Assembly (NCBI GenBank): GCA_017454015.1
Contig: JAFTDW010000008.1
Span: 27,756 to 91,755 of the forward strand
Source of the DNA: Bacteroidales bacterium
GTDB taxonomy: Bacteria; Bacteroidota; Bacteroidia; Bacteroidales; P3
Direction of reading: 5' to 3'
DNA length: 64,000 nucleotides
Every line of letters starts with the position of its first letter. Within the stretch, counting starts at the first letter, position 1. The translations under genes and the position numbers were made by a program. Under the pieces are notes generated by a model. The model worked only from the letters and a program-made list of their open reading frames with translations. It had not been told where the DNA came from and made no database searches. Of this stretch, positions 16,558-25,287 are shown piece by piece.

Positions 16558-18051
16558 TTAATGTTCTTTTAGAGTGATAAAAGCCAGCTGTCCTTTGCGT
16601 TTGACGGAGAGCAGCGCCACGTACTTGCCCGGGGTGTCCAGTCTGTGCACGGCACCCATCAGGCAACCGTAACCGGCCGTGGCTGCGCCACGGCCCTCTT
16701 TGCCGTCGGGCGTGAGTGTCCACACGTTGAGCGTGTTCTTTGTTCTCGTGGGCTTGTATTCCTTGAAAGGCTTTTCGGGTGGATATTCCATGTTCGCTGC
16801 GTTGTCGACCCATGCCAGCACTATGCCGTCGGGCGTGTAGGTCCAGCGGTGGGTTAGAAAGTGGCGTTCGTTCCACGATGTGCCGGCTACGAAGCGGCGG
16901 GCGCGCGTCCACATTATTTTGCCGTTTTCGTCGATGCGCATCACCATGATGCCGCTGCGGTGCTGCTCGGTCTTTGCGCCGTTCACCGAGACGCTCCACA
17001 TTTGGTCTATAACCACATAGCCGCCACTCTTGTCGCTCAGTGTCTGCGCTATCTGTCCAAACTGCACCCAGTGGTGCTTGGGGCTTTTGCCCTCCTTTTC
17101 GTTGGTGAGTCGGTGAACCTCCTGGTCGGTAAAGGTGCGCCGCTCGGCAGTGAGGCGATGCTTGTCGACGTCGTAGCAGTAGATGTCGACACGGTCAACG
17201 TTGGAGCCTATGGGCATGACGCTATAGTCCTCCTCGCGCACCACTGCGGCAACGATAATCTTGCCGTTGCCATAGCGCACAAACTCACAACCATATATCT
17301 TGTTCACGCTGTCCAGCCTGAAGTCGGCGCTCTTGATGTGCTCACCGTCGACTATGGTGAAATGGCATTCGCCGTCATAGCCGAAAAAAATGTGCCTGTT
17401 GACTTCGCCCAACGTGTAGAGCAGGATGTCGCCGTCGTCGCTGACACTTATGGAGTTGAAGTTGGCATGCTGCAGGGTCATAGTCCAGTATTCCTCCAAC
17501 TCGCGGTTGTAGAGGCCTACCTTTACTTCCGAGCCTTGCCCTTTGTAGTTGGCCACAAAGACTCCCGCCAGCAGTTGCCCGTTGGGGGAGGAGGCGATGC
17601 CGAAGCCGAAATCGTCGCCTTTCTCGCCGACATAGCTGCCCAGCGGCATGGTGTCGCCCTCGCGCGCGAGGGTGGCCAAACTGCGGCGGTCGCGGTACAC
17701 GTTCATGGAGATCCGCCCTGTCTTGGAGTCTTCGGGGAAAGAGGCCATGAGCAGATCCACATGCTGGCCGTTGATAAAACCGCCGTAGGAGTTTATCTCC
17801 TTCTGCTTGCCAAGCTCCACGCGGGCCAGTTCCTGCTGATCCACGGAGTAGGCTGCCAGAGAGAGATTCCGCGCCAGCCGACCGGAACTCTCCACAAGAA
17901 CTATGCGCTGCCCGTCGCAGCCTATAAACTGCGGGGTGTCGTCACGGGCTGTGCCCTTGCCTTCGGGTTTCAAGTCGAACGATACGGATTGTGCCATGAC
18001 GGCAACGCCAACAAAGAGGGCAAAAAGAAAAATTAAAGAACGTTTATTCAT
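16558..18051 (-). CDS. Secreted protein of unknown function, propeller-like
   Basis: The 497-residue protein has a signal peptide (MNKRSLIFLFALFVGVAVMAQ). The mature part consists of repeated strand segments of the type IVLVESSGRLARNLSLAAYS, GRISMNVYRD, DILLYTLGEVN, KIIVAAVVREEDY, GIMVMRIDENGKIMW and IVLAWVDNAANM. This resembles the blade repeats of a beta-propeller, but I see no diagnostic motif. There is no T9SS sorting domain or lipobox. The gene is separated from the Ig-like lipoprotein gene by an AACC spacer and from the M48 gene by about 100 nt. Confidence 0.6.
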   Translation of the reverse strand: MNKRSLIFLFALFVGVAVMAQSVSFDLKPEGKGTARDDTPQFIGCDGQRIVLVESSGRLARNLSLAAYSVDQQELARVELGKQKEINSYGGFINGQHVDLLMASFPEDSKTGRISMNVYRDRRSLATLAREGDTMPLGSYVGEKGDDFGFGIASSPNGQLLAGVFVANYKGQGSEVKVGLYNRELEEYWTMTLQHANFNSISVSDDGDILLYTLGEVNRHIFFGYDGECHFTIVDGEHIKSADFRLDSVNKIYGCEFVRYGNGKIIVAAVVREEDYSVMPIGSNVDRVDIYCYDVDKHRLTAERRTFTDQEVHRLTNEKEGKSPKHHWVQFGQIAQTLSDKSGGYVVIDQMWSVSVNGAKTEQHRSGIMVMRIDENGKIMWTRARRFVAGTSWNERHFLTHRWTYTPDGIVLAWVDNAANMEYPPEKPFKEYKPTRTKNTLNVWTLTPDGKEGRGAATAGYGCLMGAVHRLDTPGKYVALLSVKRKGQLAFITLKEH

Positions 18052-18056
18052 AATGT

Positions 18057-18118
18057 TTATGGAGGGTTAGAAGGTTTTAAGGTTTAATGGTTTTAGGTTT
18101 TTGGGGGGAAGTTTAGGG
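18057..18118 (-). repeat. AACC-type low-complexity spacer upstream of 18051
   Basis: The coding strand reads CCCAAAAACCTAAAACC, ATTAAACCTTAAAACC, TTCTAACCCTCC, immediately before the start of the 497-residue secreted protein. This is the fourth copy of this spacer type in the first 18 kb. Confidence 0.65.
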
Positions 18119-18146
18119 GGTGTCAAGGTATTGCAATTACCACGTT

Positions 18147-20021
18147 CTACTGTTGCGTGCCCTGCTCGTCGAAGACGTGCCACTTCTCTTCCATCTGCCA
18201 GTTGGCTTGGAGTTCCAGTGTTTTTGGGAAATACACCACCTTCTCGGGTTGTCGGTGGAGCCAATAGTCACCGGTGGTCCATGCCGAGTTGCGGTCGGTG
18301 TCGGCAATGGCGCGTATGCGGTACTTGGCTGGCGGAAGATGTTGGAAAAGCACTGCGTGGGCATAGGAAGTGTCGGCGTCGACAGCAAGGTCGCCGCTGA
18401 GTCGGTGCTGTCTCAGCACGTCGCCTTTCTCGTTGAGCAGCTGCACCACGAGAGGATAGCCGTCGGTGCGCATATTCCAGTCGCCATCGGCCACAGTGAC
18501 CTTTATGGAGCCGTACTCTTCGGGCTTTGAGTAGGCGGCAACAAAAACCAGCGAGTCACTGCAATGCGAGGAATCGGAGCCCCAGAGGTCGCAGAACATC
18601 CTTGCAGGCACTTTGAAGCGGTACCTGTTGCCGGGCACTCCTTCGAAGTCGACAAAGGCGCGCAAGTGCGTCGGGCTGTTGGGGTCCCAGTGCCACGGCA
18701 CATGACTCACGACGCTGTCGGCAAACGAGAATACCGTTATCAGGCTGTCGCCCTCGGCGACACCGGGCATGGCGTATGCCGGGCTGCTGAAACGGAGCCA
18801 CAGCGTGTCGTAGTACGGGTGGCGTGAGGCAACGGCTGAACTGAGAAACTGAGTGGCAAAAGACTTGAGAGCCCCCTTCTTTGGACGGTACTGCATGGTG
18901 AGCGTGTCGGCAAAGCCGCCGGTGTCGGCAATGACGATGGTGAGCGAGTCGCAGGCGGCATCGTAGGCAGTCCACAGGCGCAGGGTGTCGCGCGAGGGGT
19001 TGAGCGACCTCACAAGCTGGGTGGCGGGGACGTCAGGTGCCGCTCCTGCGTCGAGCCACGACAGCGTGTAGTCTTTGCTCAGTGGCCGCAGGACGACTAT
19101 CTCGACACTGCCCTTAGCGCGGAACACACTGGACACAACACGCTGCGCGGACCTGTCGGCCAGCGAGAGGCAGAGCACCAAGCTGTCGGTATGAGGTGCC
19201 GATGCAATGCTGTCGGTATGGGATGCCGACGCAGTACTGTCAGTTTGAGACACCGATGCAGTGCTGTCGGTATGGGGTGCAGCAGCAGTGCTGTCGCCCG
19301 CCGCGGTGACAGTATCCTTGGGGGCTTTGGTGGGCATGGGCTTGCAGGCCACGAGAGTGTCGGTCCAAGCCACCGCCTCGGCCGGGTCGTAGCGAAGGTT
19401 GCTGTTGGCGTCGTCGAAAGCCACAAGCCTGTAAGCCGCCAGCCGGAGATAGGGCAGCGTGAAGAAGCCCGCGGCATTGCAGCGCGTCACATAGTCGGGA
19501 TTGCCGCTGACCACTGCCGAGTCGTCGGCCACAGCATAGGCCGCCACGGTGATTGCCGACTTCACAGGCTCGCAAGTGACGGCATCGACCACACGGCCCT
19601 TTATCTGCATGCTGTCAATAGCCGGTCCCGTAGAGAAGACATAGTCGATGCGGGGCAGCAGGTTGCCCTCATTATAGTCGGCGATAGCCTCTTGGAAACT
19701 GAAGATGTAGGTTGTGTTGGGTAGCAGGGTGTCGTACAGGCGCACCTGGACGCCGTGCCCCTTGGTGCTGTACTCAGCGCGGTGTGCCAAGGGCGGGGAG
19801 ACTATTACGTTATGGTCGGGGTCCTTGAGGGTTACATACTCGTCGAACTCTATGAAGAACCGTGTCGCCGAGTAGTCCACGGTGCCGTTCTCCGGTTCGG
19901 TGCGCTGCATGGCCGGCGGCGCCGTGTCGCGAGGGCCGCCGCTGGGATAGCCCTGCCTGGCGCAGGCGCCGAGCAGGAGGAGAGCTGCCGCTATGGGGGC
20001 CATATATCTAACCAGACGCAT
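18147..20021 (-). CDS. Ig-like (SbsA/Big_5-type) domain lipoprotein
   Basis: The protein is 624 residues from the ATG at 20021, chosen because it opens a lipoprotein signal (MRLVRYMAPIAAALLLLGAC, lipidated Cys 20) and lies 2 nt after the preceding stop. RQGYPSGGPRDTAPPAMQRTEP followed by strands such as TRFFIEFDEYVTLKDP is the N-terminal Ig-like domain found in many Bacteroidales lipoproteins. A SusD-unrelated carboxypeptidase-like repeat (IKGRVVDAVTCEPVKSA) and a late strand-rich region (IRAIADTDRNSAWTTGDYW) follow. Between them lies a 9-residue tandem repeat (DSTASxxHT). It closes the operon M23-trmD-NamZ-lipoprotein. Function unknown; surface location inferred. Confidence 0.8.
   Translation of the reverse strand: MRLVRYMAPIAAALLLLGACARQGYPSGGPRDTAPPAMQRTEPENGTVDYSATRFFIEFDEYVTLKDPDHNVIVSPPLAHRAEYSTKGHGVQVRLYDTLLPNTTYIFSFQEAIADYNEGNLLPRIDYVFSTGPAIDSMQIKGRVVDAVTCEPVKSAITVAAYAVADDSAVVSGNPDYVTRCNAAGFFTLPYLRLAAYRLVAFDDANSNLRYDPAEAVAWTDTLVACKPMPTKAPKDTVTAAGDSTAAAPHTDSTASVSQTDSTASASHTDSIASAPHTDSLVLCLSLADRSAQRVVSSVFRAKGSVEIVVLRPLSKDYTLSWLDAGAAPDVPATQLVRSLNPSRDTLRLWTAYDAACDSLTIVIADTGGFADTLTMQYRPKKGALKSFATQFLSSAVASRHPYYDTLWLRFSSPAYAMPGVAEGDSLITVFSFADSVVSHVPWHWDPNSPTHLRAFVDFEGVPGNRYRFKVPARMFCDLWGSDSSHCSDSLVFVAAYSKPEEYGSIKVTVADGDWNMRTDGYPLVVQLLNEKGDVLRQHRLSGDLAVDADTSYAHAVLFQHLPPAKYRIRAIADTDRNSAWTTGDYWLHRQPEKVVYFPKTLELQANWQMEEKWHVFDEQGTQQ
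19183..19296 (-). repeat. 27-bp tandem repeat inside the Ig-like lipoprotein gene
   Basis: Four copies of a 27-bp unit plus a partial fifth, each starting CTGTCGGTAT or a variant on the plus strand. They encode DSTAAAPHT, DSTASVSQT, DSTASASHT, DSIASAPHT, then DSL. The unit is a multiple of three, so copy number could change without a frameshift; the product is a flexible Ser/Thr/Asp linker. Confidence 0.85.
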
Positions 20022-20023
20022 GC

Positions 20024-21112
20024 TTACGGGTATATAAGGTATTGAGAACGAAGATGTCGGAAAGCCTCCAGGCCTGGCTGCCACGACAGGCGTATCTGCT
20101 GTTCGGTGAGGCCTTGTTCTATCTGGCGCCGCAAAGCCGTGGTGCCTGCCAGTTTCTCAAAAAAATTGCTCTTCAAGAAAAAGGTGCCGCGCGGTGTATG
20201 GGAATAAATGTCGAGAATATAAGAGAGGTCGACGCACCGCTGCACTTCAACGTGCCGCAGGTCGAGCTTGTAGTCGTTGCCCACCACCTCAAACGGGTAG
20301 TCGGTGCCTCTGCCGAGGCTTATGGTGGTACCCTCCAGCAGGCACAGGCTCGGATAGAGGGCTATGGCCTGTGGGGTCCGCAAGTTGGGCGACGGCGGCA
20401 CAGGGAGCTGGTAAGAACTGTCGTGGGTGTAGTTTTCAAGAGCCACCACGCGCAAGTCGCAACGGGCTGTGTCGCTTGCCCAGTGCTCACCCTCTATCAT
20501 GCGGCCGTATTCGCCTATGGTCATGCCGTAGACTATAGGCACGCCCACATGGAGCCCCACAAAAGAGGTACACGACGGCTCCATGACAGGGCCGTCCACG
20601 TAGCTGGCGTTGGGGTTGGGCCTGTCGAGCAACAGCAGTGGGCGACGAGCCTCGCCACAAGCCTGCATGACATAGTGCAGCGTGGAGAGATAGGTATAGA
20701 AACGGCATCCCACGTCTTGAAGGTCGAAAAGCACCATGTCCACAGACAGCAGTTTGTCAACGTGTGGTTTCTTGTTCTTGCCGTAAAGCGACAGGAGCGG
20801 CAGGCCTGTTGCCGGGTCCTTGCCGTCGGCGACATGCTCGCCAGCCGCCGCCGTGCCGCGGAAGCCGTGCTCGGGACAGAATATCATACGCACATCGACG
20901 CCGCAGGAAAGCAGTGTGTCGACCAGATGGCGGCCACCCACGAGAGAGCTCTGGTTGGCCACCACGGCCACGCGCTTGCCTTGCAGCAGCGGCAGGTAGA
21001 CCTCCATGCGCTCGGCGCCGGTGCGCAAGCGCTGGGAGCCAGAACCGGAGGGCTGCCCCATAGCTGCCAAGGCACTGAGAAACAACAAACAGAGAACCGT
21101 CAGCTTTTGCAT
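20024..21112 (-). CDS. namZ: DUF1343/NamZ-type exo-beta-N-acetylmuramidase, with internal shortening
   Basis: The family member NamZ removes terminal MurNAc from peptidoglycan fragments. This protein is 362 residues from the ATG at 21112 with signal peptide MQKLTVLCLLFLSALAAMGQ. Family landmarks are KRVAVVANQSSLV, FCPEHGFRG, SLYGKNKKP, VDMVLFDLQDVGCRFYTY, LLLDRPNPN, LHVGVPIVYGMTIGEY and SLCLLEGTTISLGRGTDYPFEVVG. After that the usual segment of roughly 30-35 residues before the conserved DLR is missing: the sequence jumps from EVVGNDYK to LDLRHVEV. It lies 11 nt after trmD and 2 nt before the Ig lipoprotein gene. Activity is uncertain given the gap. Confidence 0.85.
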   Translation of the reverse strand: MQKLTVLCLLFLSALAAMGQPSGSGSQRLRTGAERMEVYLPLLQGKRVAVVANQSSLVGGRHLVDTLLSCGVDVRMIFCPEHGFRGTAAAGEHVADGKDPATGLPLLSLYGKNKKPHVDKLLSVDMVLFDLQDVGCRFYTYLSTLHYVMQACGEARRPLLLLDRPNPNASYVDGPVMEPSCTSFVGLHVGVPIVYGMTIGEYGRMIEGEHWASDTARCDLRVVALENYTHDSSYQLPVPPSPNLRTPQAIALYPSLCLLEGTTISLGRGTDYPFEVVGNDYKLDLRHVEVQRCVDLSYILDIYSHTPRGTFFLKSNFFEKLAGTTALRRQIEQGLTEQQIRLSWQPGLEAFRHLRSQYLIYP

Positions 21113-21123
21113 TGTGTGGGTTT

Positions 21124-21798
21124 TTACTCTATTAGCGACGGGCGGCGTTGACGGGTGCGCTCCAGAGCCTGCTCGTAGCGCCACTGCGCTATGGCGGCGT
21201 GGTTGCCGCTGAGCAGCACGTCGGGCACGCGCCAGCCGCGGAACTCGGGCGGACGCGTGTACTCGGGCGGTGCAACAAGGCCGTCCTGGAACGAGTCGGC
21301 GAGAGCCGACTGCTCGTCGCCGATGACGCCAGGGATAAGGCGTATCACGGCATCACATATCACCGCCGCTGCAAGCTCGCCGCCCGTGAGCACATAGTCG
21401 CCCACACTTATCTCGCGGGTTATGAAATGCTCGCGCACACGTTCATCGACTCCCTTGTAGTGGCCGCAGAGTATCATGAGATTGCCTTTCAGCGACAGTT
21501 CGTTGCACAGTGGCTGCGAGAGCATTTCGCCGTCGGGAGCGGTATATATGATGTCGTCGTAGCAGCGCTGGCCCCGCAGGTTTTCGATGCAGTTGGCCAG
21601 TGGCTCCACAGCCATGACCATACCCGCCCCGCCGCCGTAAGGATAGTCGTCGACGCTGCCGTAACGCGTGAGTGAGTACTCGTGAAGGTCGTGGAAATGC
21701 ACATCTACGATGCCTTTGTCGCGCGCACGGCGCACGATGGACTCGTCGAAGAACATCCGCATCATGTTGGGAAACAGGGTAAGTATGTCGATACGCAT
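21124..21798 (-). CDS. trmD: tRNA (guanine-37-N1)-methyltransferase TrmD
   Basis: SPOUT-class methyltransferase making m1G37 next to the anticodon, which prevents frameshifting. The 224 residues show [27 protein letters not shown], the trefoil-knot SAM site [15 protein letters not shown] and [15 protein letters not shown], and the C-terminal [15 protein letters not shown]. It is embedded in a peptidoglycan-hydrolase operon rather than next to rplS or rimM. It begins 2 nt after the M23 gene ends. Confidence 0.97.
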   Translation of the reverse strand: MRIDILTLFPNMMRMFFDESIVRRARDKGIVDVHFHDLHEYSLTRYGSVDDYPYGGGAGMVMAVEPLANCIENLRGQRCYDDIIYTAPDGEMLSQPLCNELSLKGNLMILCGHYKGVDERVREHFITREISVGDYVLTGGELAAAVICDAVIRLIPGVIGDEQSALADSFQDGLVAPPEYTRPPEFRGWRVPDVLLSGNHAAIAQWRYEQALERTRQRRPSLIE

Positions 21799-21800
21799 TG

Positions 21801-22853
21801 CTATCTTATTCTAAGTGTCTGACCGGCGCGTATCACCGAGGTTTGCTTTATGCCATTGAGTTTGCACAGGCGGCTCACCGTGGTGCCGTTGCGCTGGGCT
21901 ATCTTGCTGAGGGTATCGCCGTTGCGTACCCTGTAGTACTTCACGTCGCTGCTACCCTGCACGGCAGTCACCGCGCCGCGTGGCGAAGCCACCTTGCGGA
22001 ACGAGCCTGGGGTGAGAGTGTACTTCTCGTTGCGGAGCGACTGGGTGGTGCAGTCGATGATAAACTCGGGGTTGATGGCGCGTCCGAGGTAGCGTATCTC
22101 GAAGTGCAGGTGGCTGCCGTAGCTGCGCCCCGTGTTGCCGCAAAGGCCTATGGTCTGGCCCGCCGTCACATGGTCGCCACAATGCACGTCGCGCCGCGAC
22201 ATGTGGGCATAGTAGGTCTCCAGGCCGTTGGTGTGGCGTATCACTATGAGGTTGCCGTAGGTGCTGTTGAAGCGCGAGATGCGCACCGTGCCGTCGAAAG
22301 CGGCGTAGATAGGCTCACCCGTTGGCATGGCGAGGTCTATGCCGTAGTGGAAACGCCTGCGACGCGGGCCGAAGCGCGAAGTGAGGCGCGAAGTGTTGGG
22401 CGTGGGATAGAAAAACTCCTGGTGGCGCCCGTGGTTGACGAGGTTGATGGTGGTATCGCGCCACTTCGACATGTCGAACTGGGTGTAGTGAATCACCGAG
22501 GTGTCCATGGTGGCGTAGAGGATATCCGCCTCGCTCTCAGTGCCCTCGTCCTCCATGTTGCGGAAGGGGTCTATGGATAACAGCTCCGTGGTGTCGGCCT
22601 GCTCGTCGTCCATGGGAGGGGGGGCTATAATGATGGGGCGCTGGTAGATGCGCTGCACGCCGGGCTCGGAAGTGCCTTGGTCTATTATAATGTTTGAGTA
22701 CTCGTCGTCGGCGTCTACAGGGTCGAGCTTGCTAATCTTTATAACCGACTTCTTGTCGTTGGGCTTGTTCTGGGCGCAAAGCGACAGTGGCAGCCACGCC
22801 GCAAAGACGCAGCAGAGCACGACACGAAGAATACGATTGCCTGTTAGATACAT
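21801..22853 (-). CDS. M23 family peptidoglycan endopeptidase with C-terminal LysM domain
   Basis: A secreted wall hydrolase of 350 residues with a signal peptide ending near LPLSLCAQ. An acidic, low-complexity region (45-115) precedes the M23 domain: [16 protein letters not shown] gives zinc ligands H169 and D173, and GSHLHFEI gives H248 and H250. A LysM peptidoglycan-binding motif ([29 protein letters not shown]) occupies about 307-350. All catalytic residues are present, so it should be an active endopeptidase rather than an EnvC-like activator. It is the first gene of the operon with trmD, namZ and the Ig-like lipoprotein, preceded by a paired palindrome. Confidence 0.93.
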   Translation of the reverse strand: MYLTGNRILRVVLCCVFAAWLPLSLCAQNKPNDKKSVIKISKLDPVDADDEYSNIIIDQGTSEPGVQRIYQRPIIIAPPPMDDEQADTTELLSIDPFRNMEDEGTESEADILYATMDTSVIHYTQFDMSKWRDTTINLVNHGRHQEFFYPTPNTSRLTSRFGPRRRRFHYGIDLAMPTGEPIYAAFDGTVRISRFNSTYGNLIVIRHTNGLETYYAHMSRRDVHCGDHVTAGQTIGLCGNTGRSYGSHLHFEIRYLGRAINPEFIIDCTTQSLRNEKYTLTPGSFRKVASPRGAVTAVQGSSDVKYYRVRNGDTLSKIAQRNGTTVSRLCKLNGIKQTSVIRAGQTLRIR

Positions 22854-22867
22854 TCCCTGTTATCTGT

Positions 22868-22909
22868 CGTTATAACATATTGCGATACCACGATATAGAT
22901 GTTATAACG
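22868..22909. promoter_or_regulatory. Paired palindromic operator-like site upstream of the M23 operon
   Basis: CGTTATAACAT (22868-22878) and ATGTTATAACG (22899-22909) are perfect inverted 11-mers. Each contains the self-complementary octamer GTTATAAC; the two octamer centres are 32 bp apart, about three helical turns. The site lies 15-56 nt upstream of the M23 start and 18 nt after the cargo gene's end. It could bind a dimeric regulator or form a hairpin in RNA. Confidence 0.5.
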
Positions 22910-22926
22910 GGAAAACTCTCTTTTTG

Positions 22927-23682
22927 TTATCTCACAATAAGTTTTCGCATGGGCGAGGCGTTGTTGTCGCCGCGTATGCCGTAGAGGTAGAGGCCCTGCG
23001 GCAGTGACTGCAGCGATATGACGGCAGACCCTTCAGCCGCGTTGAGCGGGAGAGCCAACACCTGCTGGCCGAGTGCGTTGAGCACCACCAGCTCTGCGTC
23101 CGAGGTTCCCGCCGGCAACTCGTAGGCCACCGACACCTGCCCCTTGGCAGGATTGGGCCATGCACGCAGCGCAGCGGCGGCATAGGCGTCGGCGATGCCG
23201 CCGCCAGAGATGGAACTCTCTATCTTCAAATAGAAACAGCCCTCGCCGCTCTTGGCATCGGAGGGCGCGCCGGTCTGCACACGGAATACATCGTTGTTTC
23301 CGCGCACTATGCCGGTGGGGTGGCGACACTCAAAATGAGCCTGTATGTCGCTGAAAATACCGTGAGCCGGAACATCGAACGGAGTAGACACTGTTCCCTC
23401 GACACACATACCGGCACAAACACTCGTGGCAGCAAAAGCCTCGTTTTGCGACACCTGCTCTATGCTTATCTGGGTTGTCAGCGTGTCGTCGCTGCCGTTG
23501 AGCAGGCCAAACTCCACCATAAACTCCACATCCTCGAGGTCGGCCCTGTGGTCTCCGTATAAATAGACCACGGTGTCGCCATAAGTGAGCGTGTCGCCTT
23601 CATAGACGAAATAAAAATTCTGAGCCCTCAATGCGGTAAACGACAGCATAAGGGCAACGATAAAAAAGAGACATTTTTTCAT
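22927..23682 (-). CDS. Small T9SS cargo protein with type A sorting domain
   Basis: The 251-residue protein has a signal peptide (MKKCLFFIVALMLSFTALRAQ), a strand-rich unknown N-terminal part with two cysteines close together (SVCAGMCVEG) and a C-terminal Por/T9SS type A sorting domain. The latter reads AWPNPAKGQVSVAYELP, VVLNALGQQVLAL, LQSLPQGLYLYGIR, MRKLIVR. Such proteins are exported by the Sec system, then through the outer membrane by the type IX system. The function of the N-terminal part is unknown. It is transcribed divergently from the next cargo gene, from a clear promoter. Confidence 0.85.
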   Translation of the reverse strand: MKKCLFFIVALMLSFTALRAQNFYFVYEGDTLTYGDTVVYLYGDHRADLEDVEFMVEFGLLNGSDDTLTTQISIEQVSQNEAFAATSVCAGMCVEGTVSTPFDVPAHGIFSDIQAHFECRHPTGIVRGNNDVFRVQTGAPSDAKSGEGCFYLKIESSISGGGIADAYAAAALRAWPNPAKGQVSVAYELPAGTSDAELVVLNALGQQVLALPLNAAEGSAVISLQSLPQGLYLYGIRGDNNASPMRKLIVR

Positions 23683-23704
23683 AGTGACATCTATTTTGGA
23701 AATG

Positions 23705-23736
23705 CAAAATTACGAATAAAAAACCAATTTAGCAAA
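23705..23736 (-). promoter_or_regulatory. Promoter of the 22927 cargo gene
   Basis: The minus strand carries TTTG (23733-23736), a 20-nt spacer and TAATTTTG (23705-23712), a full consensus match, flanked as CGTAATTTTGC. A second TTG sits exactly 12 nt before the -7 box. Confidence 0.75.
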
Positions 23737-23750
23737 AGAAAATACCCACA

Positions 23751-23774
23751 ATTGAAAAAAAAATACTATCTTTG
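23751..23774 (+). promoter_or_regulatory. Putative promoter of the 23869 cargo gene
   Basis: TATCTTTG (23767-23774) matches the -7 element. No TTTG occurs at the usual distance, but ATTG (23751-23754) lies 12 nt upstream. The predicted leader is about 90 nt. Confidence 0.55.
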
Positions 23775-23868
23775 CATGTTAACAAGAATGCCCACATAAA
23801 AGCCATTGTATGCAATATCAAACTGGCATACAGTAACTTGAACAAAGCGAATAAAAACACATTTCACG

Positions 23869-25212
23869 ATGAAAAGAAGAGTATTATTCATGCTGACGGC
23901 TGCTTTGGCCCTGCCTTTTGTGATGCAAGCACAATTCAAATCGGCTCACCACATAGTTACCAGCACCACGGTGTGCGACAGCTACACATGGCCCGTCAAC
24001 GGAGTAACCTACACCAGCAGCACTGCGGCAACGCACTACAGTGCCAACAGGGACACGCTCTACATCCTTGACCTCACCGTCAACCACTCGGTGGTCAACA
24101 CCGTCTCCACTCCTATCGACGGCGGATGCGTCTTCAACTGGAACGGCCGAGACTACACCTCCAGCGGCACATACACTGACACACTCAGCACCGCCGAAGG
24201 ATGCGACAGCATTGTGACAGTCACTGTACGTCTAGGACGCACGGCCAGCAAGGTATACAACATCACCGCCTGCGACTCCATGGTGTGGCATGGCACCACC
24301 TACAGAGCCAGCACCACGGTGAACAAAAACATCTCGTCGGCACATTGCGACTCGGCGCTCACCCTCAACCTCACCGTGCTGCAACACTCCACTGTAGACA
24401 ACTACGACACCGTAACAGGTTGCAACTATGCCTACTTCCGCTTTGTCACCGGTGCCCAGCTTGTCACTATCGAACGCACGTTCGACACCACACGCAGCTT
24501 CGCCTTCCGCTCCGCCGACTACTGCGTGGACAGCAATGCCCACACCCACTTCCAAATCAACAAGAGCACCTATACAAGCAACACCGTTTCGGCTTGCGAT
24601 GAGTATATCTTCGTTATCGATTCCGCCCGCTCGCGCCACTTTGTCCGCACCTCTATAGACACCATACGTGTGGCCCGCGACATCAATAACTGCGACAGTT
24701 TCGTGGTGCTCAACCTCACCATCAACAAATCCCCGAAGCCTGTGATTGTTGGCGACATCAACGTGCTTCCCGGCCAGACAGCCAACCTGCAGGTTATCTG
24801 CGACCAGACCGATGTCACCTTCCGTTGGAGCACCGGCTCTACCAACGACAACATCACCCTCAACAACGTCACCTCCAACCAAGACATATCGGTCACCGCC
24901 ACCAACCGTTCCTCCCAATGCCAGGGCGAAACCCACCTCACCGTCACCACCAACGAAGGTATTGAGAGCGCCTCCAAAACCAATGTGAGCATCTACCCCA
25001 ACCCAACCAGCGGTGCCGTGAAAATCAACTCCAACGAGGCTATAGACAACATCGCCATATACAATATGGCCGGCCAGCGCGTGGCTTACAGCGACAAAGC
25101 CTCCACATCGGCCACCCTCGACCTCAGCGACCTTATGAACGGCAGCTACATGGTCAACATCACCTTTGCAAACGGCAAGCAAACCATTCGCAAAATAGTT
25201 GTCTCCCACTAA
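23869..25212 (+). CDS. T9SS cargo protein with Cys-Asp-Ser repeats
   Basis: The 447-residue protein has a signal peptide (MKRRVLFMLTAALALPFVMQAQ). It has several strand repeats marked by a CDS motif: TVCDSYTWPVNGVTY, GCDSIVTVTVRL, ACDSMVWHGTTYRA, HCDSALTLNLTVL, NCDSFVVLNLTI. An Ig-like segment (VLPGQTANLQV...TFRWSTGSTNDNITL) and a type A sorting domain (SIYPNPTSGAVKI, IYNMAGQRVAYSD, LSDLMNGSYMVNITF, IRKIVVSH) follow. Repeats of this kind are common in Bacteroidales surface proteins, where they probably form a stalk. No catalytic domain was seen. Confidence 0.85.
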   Translation: MKRRVLFMLTAALALPFVMQAQFKSAHHIVTSTTVCDSYTWPVNGVTYTSSTAATHYSANRDTLYILDLTVNHSVVNTVSTPIDGGCVFNWNGRDYTSSGTYTDTLSTAEGCDSIVTVTVRLGRTASKVYNITACDSMVWHGTTYRASTTVNKNISSAHCDSALTLNLTVLQHSTVDNYDTVTGCNYAYFRFVTGAQLVTIERTFDTTRSFAFRSADYCVDSNAHTHFQINKSTYTSNTVSACDEYIFVIDSARSRHFVRTSIDTIRVARDINNCDSFVVLNLTINKSPKPVIVGDINVLPGQTANLQVICDQTDVTFRWSTGSTNDNITLNNVTSNQDISVTATNRSSQCQGETHLTVTTNEGIESASKTNVSIYPNPTSGAVKINSNEAIDNIAIYNMAGQRVAYSDKASTSATLDLSDLMNGSYMVNITFANGKQTIRKIVVSH

Positions 25213-25242
25213 GCGACTTTTCATACCCTAATTGATACAATA

Positions 25243-25280
25243 TGCGTCCGCCCCCACCAACACGGGCGGACGCATTTTTT
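25243..25280 (+). terminator. Rho-independent terminator after the 23869 cargo gene
   Basis: TGCGTCCGCCC (from 25243) and GGGCGGACGCA (to 25274) form a perfect 11-bp stem with a 10-nt loop, followed by TTTTTT. It separates the cargo gene from apbE, whose ATG is 8 nt further on. Confidence 0.9.
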
Positions 25281-25287
25281 AAATGCC

